Notes: generated by a model not told the origin, from the sequence alone. Shown: positions 33,934 through 42,879, numbered from the stretch's first letter. The stretch: DNA of 64,000 nt from Thermoflexaceae bacterium (GCA_015075555.1 JABTUD010000001.1:1302001-1366000), one strand, 5' to 3'. Program-made: numbers and translations.

Positions 33934-34464
33934 ATGGAGCACCGCGACCTGCTCGACCGGCTCGTTGCCACACCCCGGACCCTCGCCCACCTGGTAGCGG
34001 AGGTCAGCGATGCCCGGCTTGACGCTTCCGCCCCCGGGGAGTGGCCGGTGCGCACCATCCTCGCGCACCTTCGCGACGATGAGTACCTGGTGATGCGCAC
34101 GCGCCTCGAACGCATGCTCGCCGAGCGCCACCCCGTCTTCCCTGATTTCGACGAGAAGGCCTGGGCCGCTGCCCGGAACCGCAGCCGCGACCGCAAGCAG
34201 CAACTCCTGGGCGATTTCGCCCTGCAGCGGCAGGCCAGTCTGAATATCCTTGAAGCGCTCGAACCGGCGGACTGGGTGCGTACGGGCAGACACGAGGTCT
34301 ACGGGGAATTCTCCGTCGCCTCCTGGGTGGAGCACTGGGCCCAACACGATGCCGCCCATGTTGCGCAGGTCGAAGCTGCGCTGGGCGAAACGCTATCGGA
34401 GGTGCTCGCGCGCCGCTCACGGACCCTGGATAGGAGCGAGGATGCCGCCAACCAACCCGGTTGA
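33934..34464 (+). CDS. DinB-superfamily protein, 176 aa
   Basis: Four-helix bundle of the DinB/DUF664 type. The metal-ligand histidines are in ILAHLRDDE and in WAQHDAAHVAQVE near the C-terminus, giving the family His triad. Some members transfer thiols such as bacillithiol or mycothiol; most are uncharacterised. It overlaps the nucleotidyltransferase gene by 23 bases, so the two are co-transcribed. Confidence 0.82.
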   Translation: MEHRDLLDRLVATPRTLAHLVAEVSDARLDASAPGEWPVRTILAHLRDDEYLVMRTRLERMLAERHPVFPDFDEKAWAAARNRSRDRKQQLLGDFALQRQASLNILEALEPADWVRTGRHEVYGEFSVASWVEHWAQHDAAHVAQVEAALGETLSEVLARRSRTLDRSEDAANQPG

Positions 34465-35011
34465 TGCCGTGACGCTCCTCGCGCAACGGCAGCAGATGCT
34501 CGATGTCCCCTGGATGCTGACCCGCTCCATCGCCGCTTTCCTCTACGGGCACAACCGGACCACTGTGGACATAGACGTGATCCTTGATTGCGAAGGCCTT
34601 CCGGTGGCGCGGTTCTGCGCCGCATTCGAGCCCGAGTACTTCCTCGACCCCCGGATGGTGGACGACTCGCTCCGGACGGGCATGATGTTCAACGCGATTC
34701 CAGTGACAGGTGGGCCGAAGATTGACTTCATTCCGCTGAAACGCGAGCCCTACCAGCAGTCCGCGTTCGCTCGCCGGAAAGTGTTTGGCTGGCACGACAC
34801 CGCCATCCCGGTGATCGCACCCGACGACCTTGTGCTCAGCAAGTTGGCATGGGCGCAGATGCCGGGCTCCGAGAGGCAACTCGCCGGCGTCAGGTCCATA
34901 ATGAGCATGAGCCTGTTCAGTGAAGACGAAGAGTATTTCCAGCATTGGCCTGGCGAGCTCCGGCCCAGGGAAGCCCTGGACGCCAGTCGCGAAACTCGAT
35001 ACGACGCCTGA
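34442..35011 (+). CDS. Nucleotidyltransferase-fold protein, 189 aa
   Basis: Has the minimal nucleotidyltransferase signature MLTRSIAAFLYGHNRTTVDIDV (shown in part), DIDV metal ligands, then KIDFIPLK and IPVIAPDDLVLSKLAWAQ. This is the DUF6036-type antitoxin-like nucleotidyltransferase group. The C-terminal 35 residues (LFSEDEEYFQHWPGEL onward) do not follow the usual helical ending and may be divergent. GAGCGAGG overlaps the start region. It sits inside a DinB-nucleotidyltransferase-small-protein run, with the next gene apparently broken. Confidence 0.75.
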   Translation: MPPTNPVDAVTLLAQRQQMLDVPWMLTRSIAAFLYGHNRTTVDIDVILDCEGLPVARFCAAFEPEYFLDPRMVDDSLRTGMMFNAIPVTGGPKIDFIPLKREPYQQSAFARRKVFGWHDTAIPVIAPDDLVLSKLAWAQMPGSERQLAGVRSIMSMSLFSEDEEYFQHWPGELRPREALDASRETRYDA

Positions 35012-35024
35012 AGCGGCGGCTGCC

Positions 35025-35257
35025 ATGCACGCGCGCTGGCGGGCGATGACAGCGTCGAGCGGCTAAACCACATGCTCGAATGGATGCACCAGCTGAACCT
35101 GCTGCGCTATAACGCAATCCGGGCGCGCAACCCGGGCGCCGAGGAGGGTGAGCTGCTGGCGCTATGGTCCGAGGAGACCCATCGCGGCACGGTCGATGCA
35201 GGCTTCCTGGCACGGGCGTGCGATGCCATCCGCGCGCGCGGCGGAAACAGCCCTTAA
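35025..35257 (+). pseudogene. Small helical partner of the nucleotidyltransferase, apparently frameshifted
   Basis: An ATG at 35025 reads MHARWRAMTAS, then hits a stop at 35064. From about 35057 another frame carries ERLNHMLEWMHQLNLL, ARNPGAEEGELLALW and so on to 35257. This second part matches the style of small helical proteins often encoded beside nucleotidyltransferases (RLxxxxExxxLxRxxxxAGIRxxNPG). Adding one base near 35055-35057 would restore a single 77-residue frame. It may be a real lesion or an assembly error; an ATG at 35072 could also start a shorter product. Confidence 0.5.
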
Positions 35258-35409
35258 CCTTCCACCGGGGCACCCGCGGCACTTCGCACCGGCTCTCCGC
35301 CATCCTGGAGTTGATCCCGGTGCAGGGATCGCAGGAGACCGAGCACCGCCCTGTCCGGGATTAGCCGTTCAGCTCCCACTGCACGACGCAGTGACCGGAG
35401 GAGGAATCC

Positions 35410-36114
35410 ATGACCGCAAAGACCTGGCGAACATCGACCATGCTCGCAGCCGCCGCTGCCCTGCTCCTGCTGGCTGCCTGCAGCGACAAGGAAGAAACGA
35501 TCGAGCAGCCTACCGAACCCTTGCCGGCGGCCACGGAGGCCGGCGGGACACCGAAGGCCTCGCCCACTCCGCCTGCATCGGCCACCGGGCGCGCCACGCC
35601 CGGGAAACCATCGCCATCGTCAACAAAGCCGGCCACCTCGCCCACGCCTGGCGATGGCGCCATCGATGCCCTCGGCCCCGGCTCCACCGACCCTGTCACC
35701 CTCAAGGCAGACCCTTCGAACTTCACCGGGACGGCCCTGCTGGAGGATGTCCGCACCGGGGCGCAGAAACTCGGCGACCGCGTCGTGTTCGAGTTCCAGG
35801 GCACAGCTTTCCCTCCGGGCAAGGTCGAGTATGTGGACAGCGTCACGCAGTGCGCATCGGGGGAGCCCGTACAGGTTAAAGGCGAGGCAATCCTGCTCGT
35901 CACCTTCACCCAGGCGGCTGCGCACGATGACCAGGGCAAGGCAACTTTCGACAAGCTCAAGGTCGCCGGGCCGGGACAGGTGGTCCAGGAAGTCGTCCGC
36001 ACCTGCGATTTCGAGGGCCACGTTAGCTGGGCGATCGGCGTGAGCGGCAAGAAGGACTTCAAGATTTCCAGGCTCAAGGACCCGGTACGGATAGCAATTG
36101 ACGTGCTCAAGTAA
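35410..36114 (+). CDS. AMIN-like domain lipoprotein, 234 aa
   Basis: Signal peptide and lipobox LLAAC (Cys near 24), then a Pro/Thr/Ser-rich linker to about residue 95. The folded part (about 100-234) is the AMIN-like beta domain, with GDRVVFEFQGTAFPPGKVEYVDSV-type strands and the ending FKISRLKDPVRIAIDVLK. Related AMIN domains bind peptidoglycan or polysaccharide at the cell surface. GGAGGAA precedes the ATG. A paralogue follows after about 50 bases. Confidence 0.75.
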   Translation: MTAKTWRTSTMLAAAAALLLLAACSDKEETIEQPTEPLPAATEAGGTPKASPTPPASATGRATPGKPSPSSTKPATSPTPGDGAIDALGPGSTDPVTLKADPSNFTGTALLEDVRTGAQKLGDRVVFEFQGTAFPPGKVEYVDSVTQCASGEPVQVKGEAILLVTFTQAAAHDDQGKATFDKLKVAGPGQVVQEVVRTCDFEGHVSWAIGVSGKKDFKISRLKDPVRIAIDVLK

Positions 36115-36154
36115 TCCGGGAGCGCTGTCGCACAAGGGCGCCGCGGACGATCAT

Positions 36155-36160
36155 TAGGAT
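36155..36160 (+). promoter_or_regulatory. -10 hexamer TAGGAT upstream of the second AMIN-like gene
   Basis: TAGGAT then six bases (GTGCGA) then TTG at 36167. The AGGA inside it could also serve as a ribosome site, so leaderless or coupled starts are both possible. Confidence 0.35.
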
Positions 36161-36166
36161 GTGCGA

Positions 36167-36889
36167 TTGATCGTCCGGGGCGCCCACGTACTCGTGCTCA
36201 CTGGTTTGTTGGCCCTTGCCGGGCAGGCCTGCGGCGGTGACGATTCCGATGAGAGCGGCACGCCCGCCCCAACCAGGGCTCCTGCCACCCCGACCGTCGG
36301 GGCGACGCAGACTGCTGCAAGCCCAACCCCGGCCACGGGAGCATCGCCGACTCCGGCCTCCCAGTTCGGTGGCTCCGTTTCACCAGTTTCGGCGCCGGCC
36401 ACTTCGGGCGAGGTGGTCACGGTCAAGAACGTGCGCGTTGGGACCGGGGTCCAGTTCGACACGATCGTCTTCGAGTTCACGGGCAAGACGCTCCCGGGCT
36501 ACACGGTGCAGTTCGTGGACAAGGTCCCGCCCTGTCCATCCGATGTACCACCGCCGCCCACACCCGTCCCGCCCACGCCCACCGTGCCCCGCGGGCGCGG
36601 CACGCCCACCGAGGCCCCTGAGCCCACCGACACCCCGGCCCCAACGGCTACCCCCTTCGGTGTGGTGGCCGGCAAGGCGATCATCTCCGTGCTGCTGAGC
36701 CCGGCGGCGAACGGAGATACGGTCGCGCGCATGGACTTCCGCGGCGGCAGCGGCGCTCTCGTCCAGGCTACACAGGTCTGCGACGGTGGCGACGTGATTG
36801 CATGGGTGATCGGCTCGAAGGAAAAGACCTCGTTCCGGGTCACCGCGCACCAGGACCCGGCCCGGCTCGTTATCGATATCGAGCGGTAA
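36167..36889 (+). CDS. AMIN-like domain lipoprotein with Pro-rich internal insertion, about 240 aa
   Basis: A diverged paralogue of the preceding gene: signal, lipobox AGQAC, Thr/Pro/Ala-rich linker, then the AMIN-like domain (GVQFDTIVFEFTG, YTVQFVDKVPPC, ending PARLVIDIER). Unlike the paralogue, the domain is interrupted between VPPC and FGVVAGKAIISVLL by about 45 residues of Pro/Thr/Glu-rich linker. The insertion falls where the first copy has a short turn, so it is probably a surface loop. Start choice: TTG 36167 fits either the -10 or the AGGA spacing; GTG 36161 is too close to both. Confidence 0.7.
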   Translation: MIVRGAHVLVLTGLLALAGQACGGDDSDESGTPAPTRAPATPTVGATQTAASPTPATGASPTPASQFGGSVSPVSAPATSGEVVTVKNVRVGTGVQFDTIVFEFTGKTLPGYTVQFVDKVPPCPSDVPPPPTPVPPTPTVPRGRGTPTEAPEPTDTPAPTATPFGVVAGKAIISVLLSPAANGDTVARMDFRGGSGALVQATQVCDGGDVIAWVIGSKEKTSFRVTAHQDPARLVIDIER

Positions 36890-36908
36890 CCTGCTCCGTC
36901 GCGGAGTG

Positions 36909-36914
36909 TAGGCT
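36909..36914 (+). promoter_or_regulatory. -10 hexamer TAGGCT, leaderless start of the serine hydrolase
   Basis: TAGGCT, six bases (GTGGCC), then ATG at 36921. This selects the ATG over the in-frame GTG at 36915. Confidence 0.45.
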
Positions 36915-36920
36915 GTGGCC

Positions 36921-38087
36921 ATGCGGAACCGTTTGCTTACCCGGCGGCAGGTGTTGCAATCCGCGGCGGCGCTGGGCATCGCGGCCCTGGGACCCGTCGC
37001 CTGCCGCGACCGCCGCCGCCCGGGTTCCGCCGTTCCACCCGGCGAGGAGACTGCTACCCCAACGGATTCCCCCACCCGCGCTGCTGCCGTTCCTGGCCTC
37101 TACTTCCCGCCCCTCTCGGGAGATACCTGGGAGACCACTACCCCCGCCGGCGCGGGCTGGGACCCGGCCGCCGTTTCCAGTGCGGCTTCGTGGGCTTCGT
37201 CCCATCGCACCACCGGGCTGATCATCCTCCATCGCGGCCGGATCATGTACGAAGGCTACTGGAACTACGGCTCGCGAAGGTTCGCCGGCGATGTCGCCTC
37301 GGCCCAGAAGAGTGTCGTCTCCATCCTTGTCGGCGCTGCGCGAGAAAGGGGTCTCCTGGACCTCGATGATCCTGTGTCCCAACATCTTGGCGACGGGTGG
37401 TCGAAAGCAGGCCCGAAAGAGAGGGACATCTCGGTCCGGCATCTCGTCACAATGACCTGCGGTCTCGATGACGCCCTCGGTTTTGTGGCCGCGCCGGGCA
37501 CGGCCTGGTACTACAACAACCCCGCCTATCACCTGACGAAGCAAGTGCTTGAGCGCGCAGCCGGGATCCCGGTTCAGCAGTTCATGGAGGAAACGCTCAC
37601 CCGGCGCACGGGCATGTTAGCCACCACCTGGCGCGACCGCGCCGCAATGAAGATGCCCGATGGCTCCTCGATGACCGGCCTGGTGATGCCGGCCCGGGAC
37701 ATGGCTCGATTCGGACTGCTGGCGCTCGCCGGCGCTTCCTGGGACGGGCAGCCAGTCCTGGCCGACCGGGCCTACTGGCAGGAGTCCATCAGCACATCAC
37801 AGGGCCTCAACCTGTCCTATGGATACCTCTGGTGGCTGAATGGGAAGGCCTCCCACATGCTGCCGGTGCCGAATCCCACTTCGCGACCCGGATCCCTGAT
37901 CAAGGAGGCGCCGGCGGACCTGTTCGCCGCAATGGGCGCGGGCGACAACCGCATCTATGTGCTCCCGGCGCTCGAAGCCGTGGTTGTGCGCCAGGGCGCC
38001 ACGGCCAACGAGACCTCCGCCGCCCGCTCATCGTTCGACTCAGAGTTCTGGAAGCTGCTCGCGCCGGCGCTACCTGCCGCGCCCTAG
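36921..38087 (+). CDS. Exported serine beta-lactamase-like hydrolase (class C fold), 388 aa
   Basis: The N-terminus carries a Tat-like motif (LLTRRQVLQSAAALG) and a Cys in PVACRD, suggesting a Tat-exported lipoprotein. The catalytic SxxK is ASAQKSVVS (Ser-Gln-... with Lys in AQKS, so S-x-x-K reads within SAQK), and the YxN motif is WYYNNPAY. HLVTMTCGLDD is also typical of the family. Such enzymes are penicillin-binding-protein-like peptidases or esterases acting outside the cell. Pairing with AMIN-like lipoproteins suggests an envelope role. Confidence 0.8.
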   Translation: MRNRLLTRRQVLQSAAALGIAALGPVACRDRRRPGSAVPPGEETATPTDSPTRAAAVPGLYFPPLSGDTWETTTPAGAGWDPAAVSSAASWASSHRTTGLIILHRGRIMYEGYWNYGSRRFAGDVASAQKSVVSILVGAARERGLLDLDDPVSQHLGDGWSKAGPKERDISVRHLVTMTCGLDDALGFVAAPGTAWYYNNPAYHLTKQVLERAAGIPVQQFMEETLTRRTGMLATTWRDRAAMKMPDGSSMTGLVMPARDMARFGLLALAGASWDGQPVLADRAYWQESISTSQGLNLSYGYLWWLNGKASHMLPVPNPTSRPGSLIKEAPADLFAAMGAGDNRIYVLPALEAVVVRQGATANETSAARSSFDSEFWKLLAPALPAAP

Positions 38088-38190
38088 CCTCGTGTTCGCG
38101 AAGGCGCCGCGTGCGTCCGGTGCGTGGATTCGGCGAAACCGCAGGCGGCGCCCTGCGTAGTCGAGGGCGAGTGGGTTTCTCCCCGGTTGG

Positions 38191-40716
38191 CTACCGGCGC
38201 TTGCGCGCCTCAGTGGCGAACAGCGCGGCTCCTCCGGCGACGATCAGGAAACCCGCGAGCGCCAGGGTGAAATTGCCCCCACCGCCAGGGGCAGCGGAGC
38301 CGCTACCAGCACTCGGGGCTGCCGGAGTCGCTTGCGCCTGCATCGTTCCGCCCGGCGAGCCCGGTGTCCTGGCGCCCGCAACGGTCTCCGTCGCCACGGG
38401 CTTCGTCGGCGTCGGCGTCGGCTCCACCGTTCTCGTCGGTGCTGGCGTGGCCGGCTGCGGCAGGGTCACTGCACACTCTTCGCCGCGGCATGCCAGGAGC
38501 CCTCTATTGACGAAGGTCACCGAAGTGTCAGCGCCGGGGCCCGGGGTAACGGTCACGCGGCCATTCCCTGGATTCTCGAACTCCCAGCCGTCCCTGCCGT
38601 TCTCGGAGATCGTGTAGGAGCATCCGAGAGCCGGGGGCAGGCCCGTCCAGGCAACGTCGCCGCTGCCATCCGTTGTGCCTGTCTGGTGGACACCGCAACC
38701 GTTGAGTTCGAAGCCCCAGCCTTCGCCGTCCCGCTCCTGGCCGCCCAAGAACCTCTCGATCTTGTGGACCCGTATCGTCACCTGCTTGCGGTTGTAGAAG
38801 CAGAGCGTCTTCGTTTCCGTGCCCGAAAGGCCAACCGAAGCTTCGGCCGAGCTGTTTGCAGGCGTCGCCGGGCAGGCCGCGTCACCCGCCAGCACCGTCC
38901 AGCCGAGGTAGTCGTAGCCAGAGGCTGCGTCCTCGGTCACGGTGTAGGCGCCGTTGGCCAACGCCTGGATCTCCGAGGCCGTCTGCTCGCTGAAGGTGAG
39001 GTCCTGGTTGCCGCCTTCGATGTCCGCCTTGAACTGGGTGGACGAAGCGCCGCCGTCGTTGACCTTCTTGATGAGGAGGCCACCGAGTGGCTGGTTGAAG
39101 AACCGCGCGACCGCCTCGCCACCATCGGGGACCTCAACGACGATGGTTATGGACCCGATGGGCTTGTAGCCAGCGATTCCTGTGGCCTCGTGGATGGTGT
39201 AGGCGCCGGGTTCGATGCCGTCAAGTCCCAGGTTCCCGCCCGGCAGGCTGACCATCTTGCCAGACTGAAACTCCGGCTCCGGCCCGATCACCTCGACCTC
39301 CCAGTCGACCAGGTTCTCGCCGGGGTCGCGAATGCCATTACCGTTCAGGTCCTCGACCTTCTCGATGATGAGCGTCCCGCGTCCCGCCACGGCCACTTCG
39401 TCCTTCTTGTTGTAGAAGCAGAGCGTGATCGGGTAGTAGTATTCCACTTCTGGGTCCCGGACGGGGATCCTTGCTGTTGCGCCGCTCCCGCTTGCGTGGG
39501 GCTCGGCCGTAGAATCGCAGGAGATTTCTTCGCTACCGGCGAAAAGCTTCCAGCCCAGGCTTGTGTACCCGGTCAAGGCGGACTCGGTCACGGTGTGCTC
39601 TCGCCAGTCGACGGTGGTCTGAGCTGGAACACCCTGGCTGAAGAGGATCGCCGGTTCATTGTCGTCGATTCTCACGTCGAATGACGTGCTGTCGTCCTGG
39701 GCGCCGACGACGGACTTCTTGATCCTGAGGTCTCGGATGAAGTCGAAGAGGTACATGACCGCCCCGCAAGTGTTGACGTTGTCGGGCGCCGGTTCGTAGA
39801 CCTGGTCGTCCGGGTCGACCGCGCAATCTCCACCGGCCGGGGGATTCTGCAGGGTACCGGCGGCATGCGGTGTCACGGTGAACTTGATCTCAAATCGCGC
39901 GCCAGGAGGAATTCGGACATCACCATCAACGGCGGTAGGAGCGACCTGGCATCGGATGGAGCCACCCGAAAGAGAGCAGGCCAGGTCCTCAAACTCGTCG
40001 TGACCGTTCACGCTCCAATCGCCCAATCCGGTCACGACCAGGTTCGTGCCGTATGTGGGTCCCGGGGGGAGGTCATCGCGAAAGATCAGGTCGCTTCCCG
40101 CAAACACCGCCGGGGCGTCTCCCATGTTCCAGACCCCGATGGTCCAGTCGAAGGTAAGTGGGACGAAGCCGTAACCAGTGTAACCCTTCTTGCCGCCAAC
40201 GATGCCTGAGTACTTCTCCGCTGCCAGATCCGGGCCTGTCTCAACGATCACACCATCTTTGGAGTTGAAAAAGCAGACCGTGACATCCCCGTTTCCTGGC
40301 GGAATCTCCGCAGTGGCATCCGTCCCGTACTGGTTCGGGCTGTCACCGACCGGGGGCAAGCCGCAGACTGTTCCGGTGATGATCTTCCAGCCGAGGGACG
40401 TGTAGCCGGACTCGACAAGCTCTTCAACTACGTGGGCGTCTGGGCTTACCGAATTCCAAACAAGCCCGGTGCTCGTCTCGGGGACGCTCCCGTGACCTGC
40501 ACCGTTGTCGGCGGTGAAGTCGAACCACGTCTCGTCTTTCCAGATGTTGATCACTTCCTTCAGGATCCAGACTGTTCGCGTCGGTTCCTCGGCCCGGGCA
40601 GTCCCGGCCGGGCGCATCGTGGCGCCGCCGACGACCAACACCGCCAGAACGATGAGGGCGGCGACCACCACGACGCGGAGCCGCATGCGAGAGCGGCTGT
40701 TGCGGGCAAACGTCAC
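38191..40716 (-). CDS. Large secreted protein with prealbumin-like (SpaA/SdrB) repeats and C-terminal anchor, 841 aa
   Basis: After a signal sequence (about 12-40) come several beta domains. Three SpaA-like units share SGYTSLGWKI, TGYTSLGWKL and SGYDYLGWTV followed by a CFYN(K/R)K strand. A DUF11-like domain (about 150-330) and an SdrD-B-like unit with EDLNGNGIRDPGENLVDW lie between them. A Pro/Thr linker follows, then a hydrophobic helix and EARKRR tail. The tail is built like a sorting signal but lacks LPxTG. It is probably a cell-surface adhesin or stalk. The GTG start is translationally coupled to a leader ORF. Confidence 0.75.
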   Translation of the reverse strand: MTFARNSRSRMRLRVVVVAALIVLAVLVVGGATMRPAGTARAEEPTRTVWILKEVINIWKDETWFDFTADNGAGHGSVPETSTGLVWNSVSPDAHVVEELVESGYTSLGWKIITGTVCGLPPVGDSPNQYGTDATAEIPPGNGDVTVCFFNSKDGVIVETGPDLAAEKYSGIVGGKKGYTGYGFVPLTFDWTIGVWNMGDAPAVFAGSDLIFRDDLPPGPTYGTNLVVTGLGDWSVNGHDEFEDLACSLSGGSIRCQVAPTAVDGDVRIPPGARFEIKFTVTPHAAGTLQNPPAGGDCAVDPDDQVYEPAPDNVNTCGAVMYLFDFIRDLRIKKSVVGAQDDSTSFDVRIDDNEPAILFSQGVPAQTTVDWREHTVTESALTGYTSLGWKLFAGSEEISCDSTAEPHASGSGATARIPVRDPEVEYYYPITLCFYNKKDEVAVAGRGTLIIEKVEDLNGNGIRDPGENLVDWEVEVIGPEPEFQSGKMVSLPGGNLGLDGIEPGAYTIHEATGIAGYKPIGSITIVVEVPDGGEAVARFFNQPLGGLLIKKVNDGGASSTQFKADIEGGNQDLTFSEQTASEIQALANGAYTVTEDAASGYDYLGWTVLAGDAACPATPANSSAEASVGLSGTETKTLCFYNRKQVTIRVHKIERFLGGQERDGEGWGFELNGCGVHQTGTTDGSGDVAWTGLPPALGCSYTISENGRDGWEFENPGNGRVTVTPGPGADTSVTFVNRGLLACRGEECAVTLPQPATPAPTRTVEPTPTPTKPVATETVAGARTPGSPGGTMQAQATPAAPSAGSGSAAPGGGGNFTLALAGFLIVAGGAALFATEARKRR

Positions 40717-40772
40717 GGTGTTTCCTCCGGCCAGGCGTGGTTGAGAAAGGTGTCCACCACGGCGCGAGCCAT
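40713..40772 (-). CDS. 19-residue leader ORF overlapping the prealbumin-repeat gene start
   Basis: On the minus strand, an ATG at 40772 follows GGGGGAG with good spacing. It encodes MARAVVDTFLNHAWPEETP, whose TGA overlaps the GTG of the large secreted protein (GTGA). The ribosome site of the large gene (GGAGG) lies inside this ORF. Termination here would deliver ribosomes onto the main start. It is too short for a database family; the case rests on site quality and exact overlap. Confidence 0.55.
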   Translation of the reverse strand: MARAVVDTFLNHAWPEETP

Positions 40773-40846
40773 GTCACTCTCCCCCGAGGGGCCAGCCAAC
40801 TGGCGCGCGGAACTGCGTGAAAAACTGGTTTGCCATTGGTGGCCGC

Positions 40847-40875
40847 AGGGTAGCGGCTTCCCGGGAAGATTTCAA
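40847..40875 (-). promoter_or_regulatory. Promoter of the prealbumin-repeat gene (TTGAAA-17-TACCCT)
   Basis: On the minus strand TTGAAA and TACCCT are separated by exactly 17 bases, a good sigma-A arrangement in the most AT-rich stretch of the region. It predicts a leader of about 120 bases containing the 19-codon ORF. Confidence 0.5.
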
Positions 40876-40990
40876 CAGTAGATTGGACTTTCGTCTATGA
40901 GAAATCTGTTTGAATCGAACCGGGGAGCGGGAACGGAGAGATTGGCCGGGGCCGTTTCCGCCGATTGACGCGGGTGCTGTGCCACGGAAC

Positions 40991-41998
<1,008 letters not shown>

Positions 41999-42004
41999 GG
42001 AACC

Positions 42005-42010
42005 AGCTTA
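42005..42010 (-). promoter_or_regulatory. -10 hexamer TAAGCT, leaderless start of moaA
   Basis: TAAGCT, six bases (GGTTCC), then ATG on the minus strand; same hexamer as the Usp gene. Confidence 0.45.
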
Positions 42011-42057
42011 GCCGCTTGCGAAACGACGCGCTCGGCGCCGATCGGCGGCCACGGGGG

Positions 42058-42543
42058 TCAGGCGCCGTCTGCCTGGTCGCCGGCGGCGGCCCCTGCCGGG
42101 GCGTTGGCGTGGAGCCACGTATCGTACCGCTCGCGGCGCGCGTCCAGCTGGCGCCGCATCTCCGCCATCCGCCCCATTTTCTCGTCGACCAGCGCTATCT
42201 GCTGGAGGGTGACTTCTCTCGCCCGGCGGATCTCGGCAGCCTTCTCGGAGATGTCGGCATCGCGGCGCCAGTGGCTGCGGATCTGCTCCTTCACGTCCTC
42301 GGCCTCGATCATCTCCTTGATATCAGCGAGGGAGAAGCCGAGCAGGTCACGCAGCTCCTTTATCCGCCGTACGCGTTCCATGTCATCGGGCGAATAGAGC
42401 CGGAAGCCACCCTCCATGCGCGTGGGCGGCCTGAGCAGCCCTTTCTCTTCGTAGTAGCGCAGGGTGCGCTGGGTTACGTCCGCACGCGCTGCCGCCTCGC
42501 CAATCTGGAGGTACCCTTCGGGCTGGGGGCCATCACCTGCCAT
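42058..42543 (-). CDS. MerR-family transcriptional regulator, 161 aa
   Basis: The N-terminal winged helix has IGEAAARADVTQRTLRYYEEKGLL and MEGGFRLYSPDDMERV, typical of MerR DNA-binding domains. It is followed by a long helix LGFSLADIKEMIEAEDV and a coiled-coil C-terminus without a metal-binding Cys pair. The absence of metal ligands suggests a small-molecule or acyl-CoA-type sensor. A MerR-style palindrome lies just upstream of its own start, so it is probably autoregulated. Confidence 0.88.
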   Translation of the reverse strand: MAGDGPQPEGYLQIGEAAARADVTQRTLRYYEEKGLLRPPTRMEGGFRLYSPDDMERVRRIKELRDLLGFSLADIKEMIEAEDVKEQIRSHWRRDADISEKAAEIRRAREVTLQQIALVDEKMGRMAEMRRQLDARRERYDTWLHANAPAGAAAGDQADGA

Positions 42544-42549
42544 GGATCC

Positions 42550-42555
42550 ATCCTA
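42550..42555 (-). promoter_or_regulatory. -10 hexamer TAGGAT, leaderless start of the MerR gene
   Basis: TAGGAT, six bases (GGATCC), then ATG on the minus strand. The TTGACG of the neighbouring palindrome lies about 21 bases upstream, the long spacing usual for MerR-controlled promoters. Confidence 0.5.
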
Positions 42556-42566
42556 GCACATTTACC

Positions 42567-42582
42567 TTGACGCGCACGTCAA
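42567..42582. promoter_or_regulatory. MerR-type operator TTGACG-N4-CGTCAA
   Basis: A 16-base dyad, TTGACG and CGTCAA around CGCA. This pattern is the known recognition site style of several MerR regulators of acyl-CoA catabolism (LiuR-like TTGACGTnnACGTCAA). It overlaps the -35 of the adjacent MerR gene. Confidence 0.6.
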
Positions 42583-42627
42583 TGTCCGTGGGTGCAACCA
42601 GGGCCAGAGACGGTGGCGGCGGCGAGG

Positions 42628-42879
42628 CTACCCTGCATGAAAGGCCATGCAGGTAACCGTGTGCTCTACGCCCGGGATGGCGCCGACGGTGGCCTCCATC
42701 GCCGCGTTGAAGGTATCGAAGTCCGTTGCTTCAAACCGCGCAATCACATCGTGTGGCCCCGTCACAGTGTCTGCGGCGAGGACGCGCAGACCCGGGAAGC
42801 TGATGGCAGCAACAGCCTCTGACACGGCGCGCGCGCTGCCGACTTCAGTCTCGATCAGTACCCACGCGACCACGGACAT
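42628..42879 (-). CDS. Stand-alone Lrp/AsnC effector (RAM) domain protein, 83 aa
   Basis: The whole protein equals the ligand-binding RAM domain of Lrp/AsnC regulators: VVAWVLIETEVGSARAVSEA, VTGPHDVIARFEATDFDTFNAAM and PGVEHTVTCMAF. It lacks the helix-turn-helix. Such small proteins form octamers that bind amino acids and may modulate full-length Lrp. GGAGGTG precedes the ATG. Confidence 0.85.
   Translation of the reverse strand: MSVVAWVLIETEVGSARAVSEAVAAISFPGLRVLAADTVTGPHDVIARFEATDFDTFNAAMEATVGAIPGVEHTVTCMAFHAG

Noticed and set aside
35072-35257. A clean 61-residue gene starting at ATG 35072
   Set aside because: Possible, but it drops the first helix typical of the family and there is a better explanation by a one-base shift from ATG 35025.
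38332-39684. 450-codon plus-strand frame opposite the prealbumin-repeat gene
   Set aside because: The minus-strand protein has signal, repeats and anchor; the antisense reading has none.
40905-40930. GAATCGAACC near 40912 as a tRNA T-arm
   Set aside because: No acceptor stem or anticodon arm can be assembled around it.
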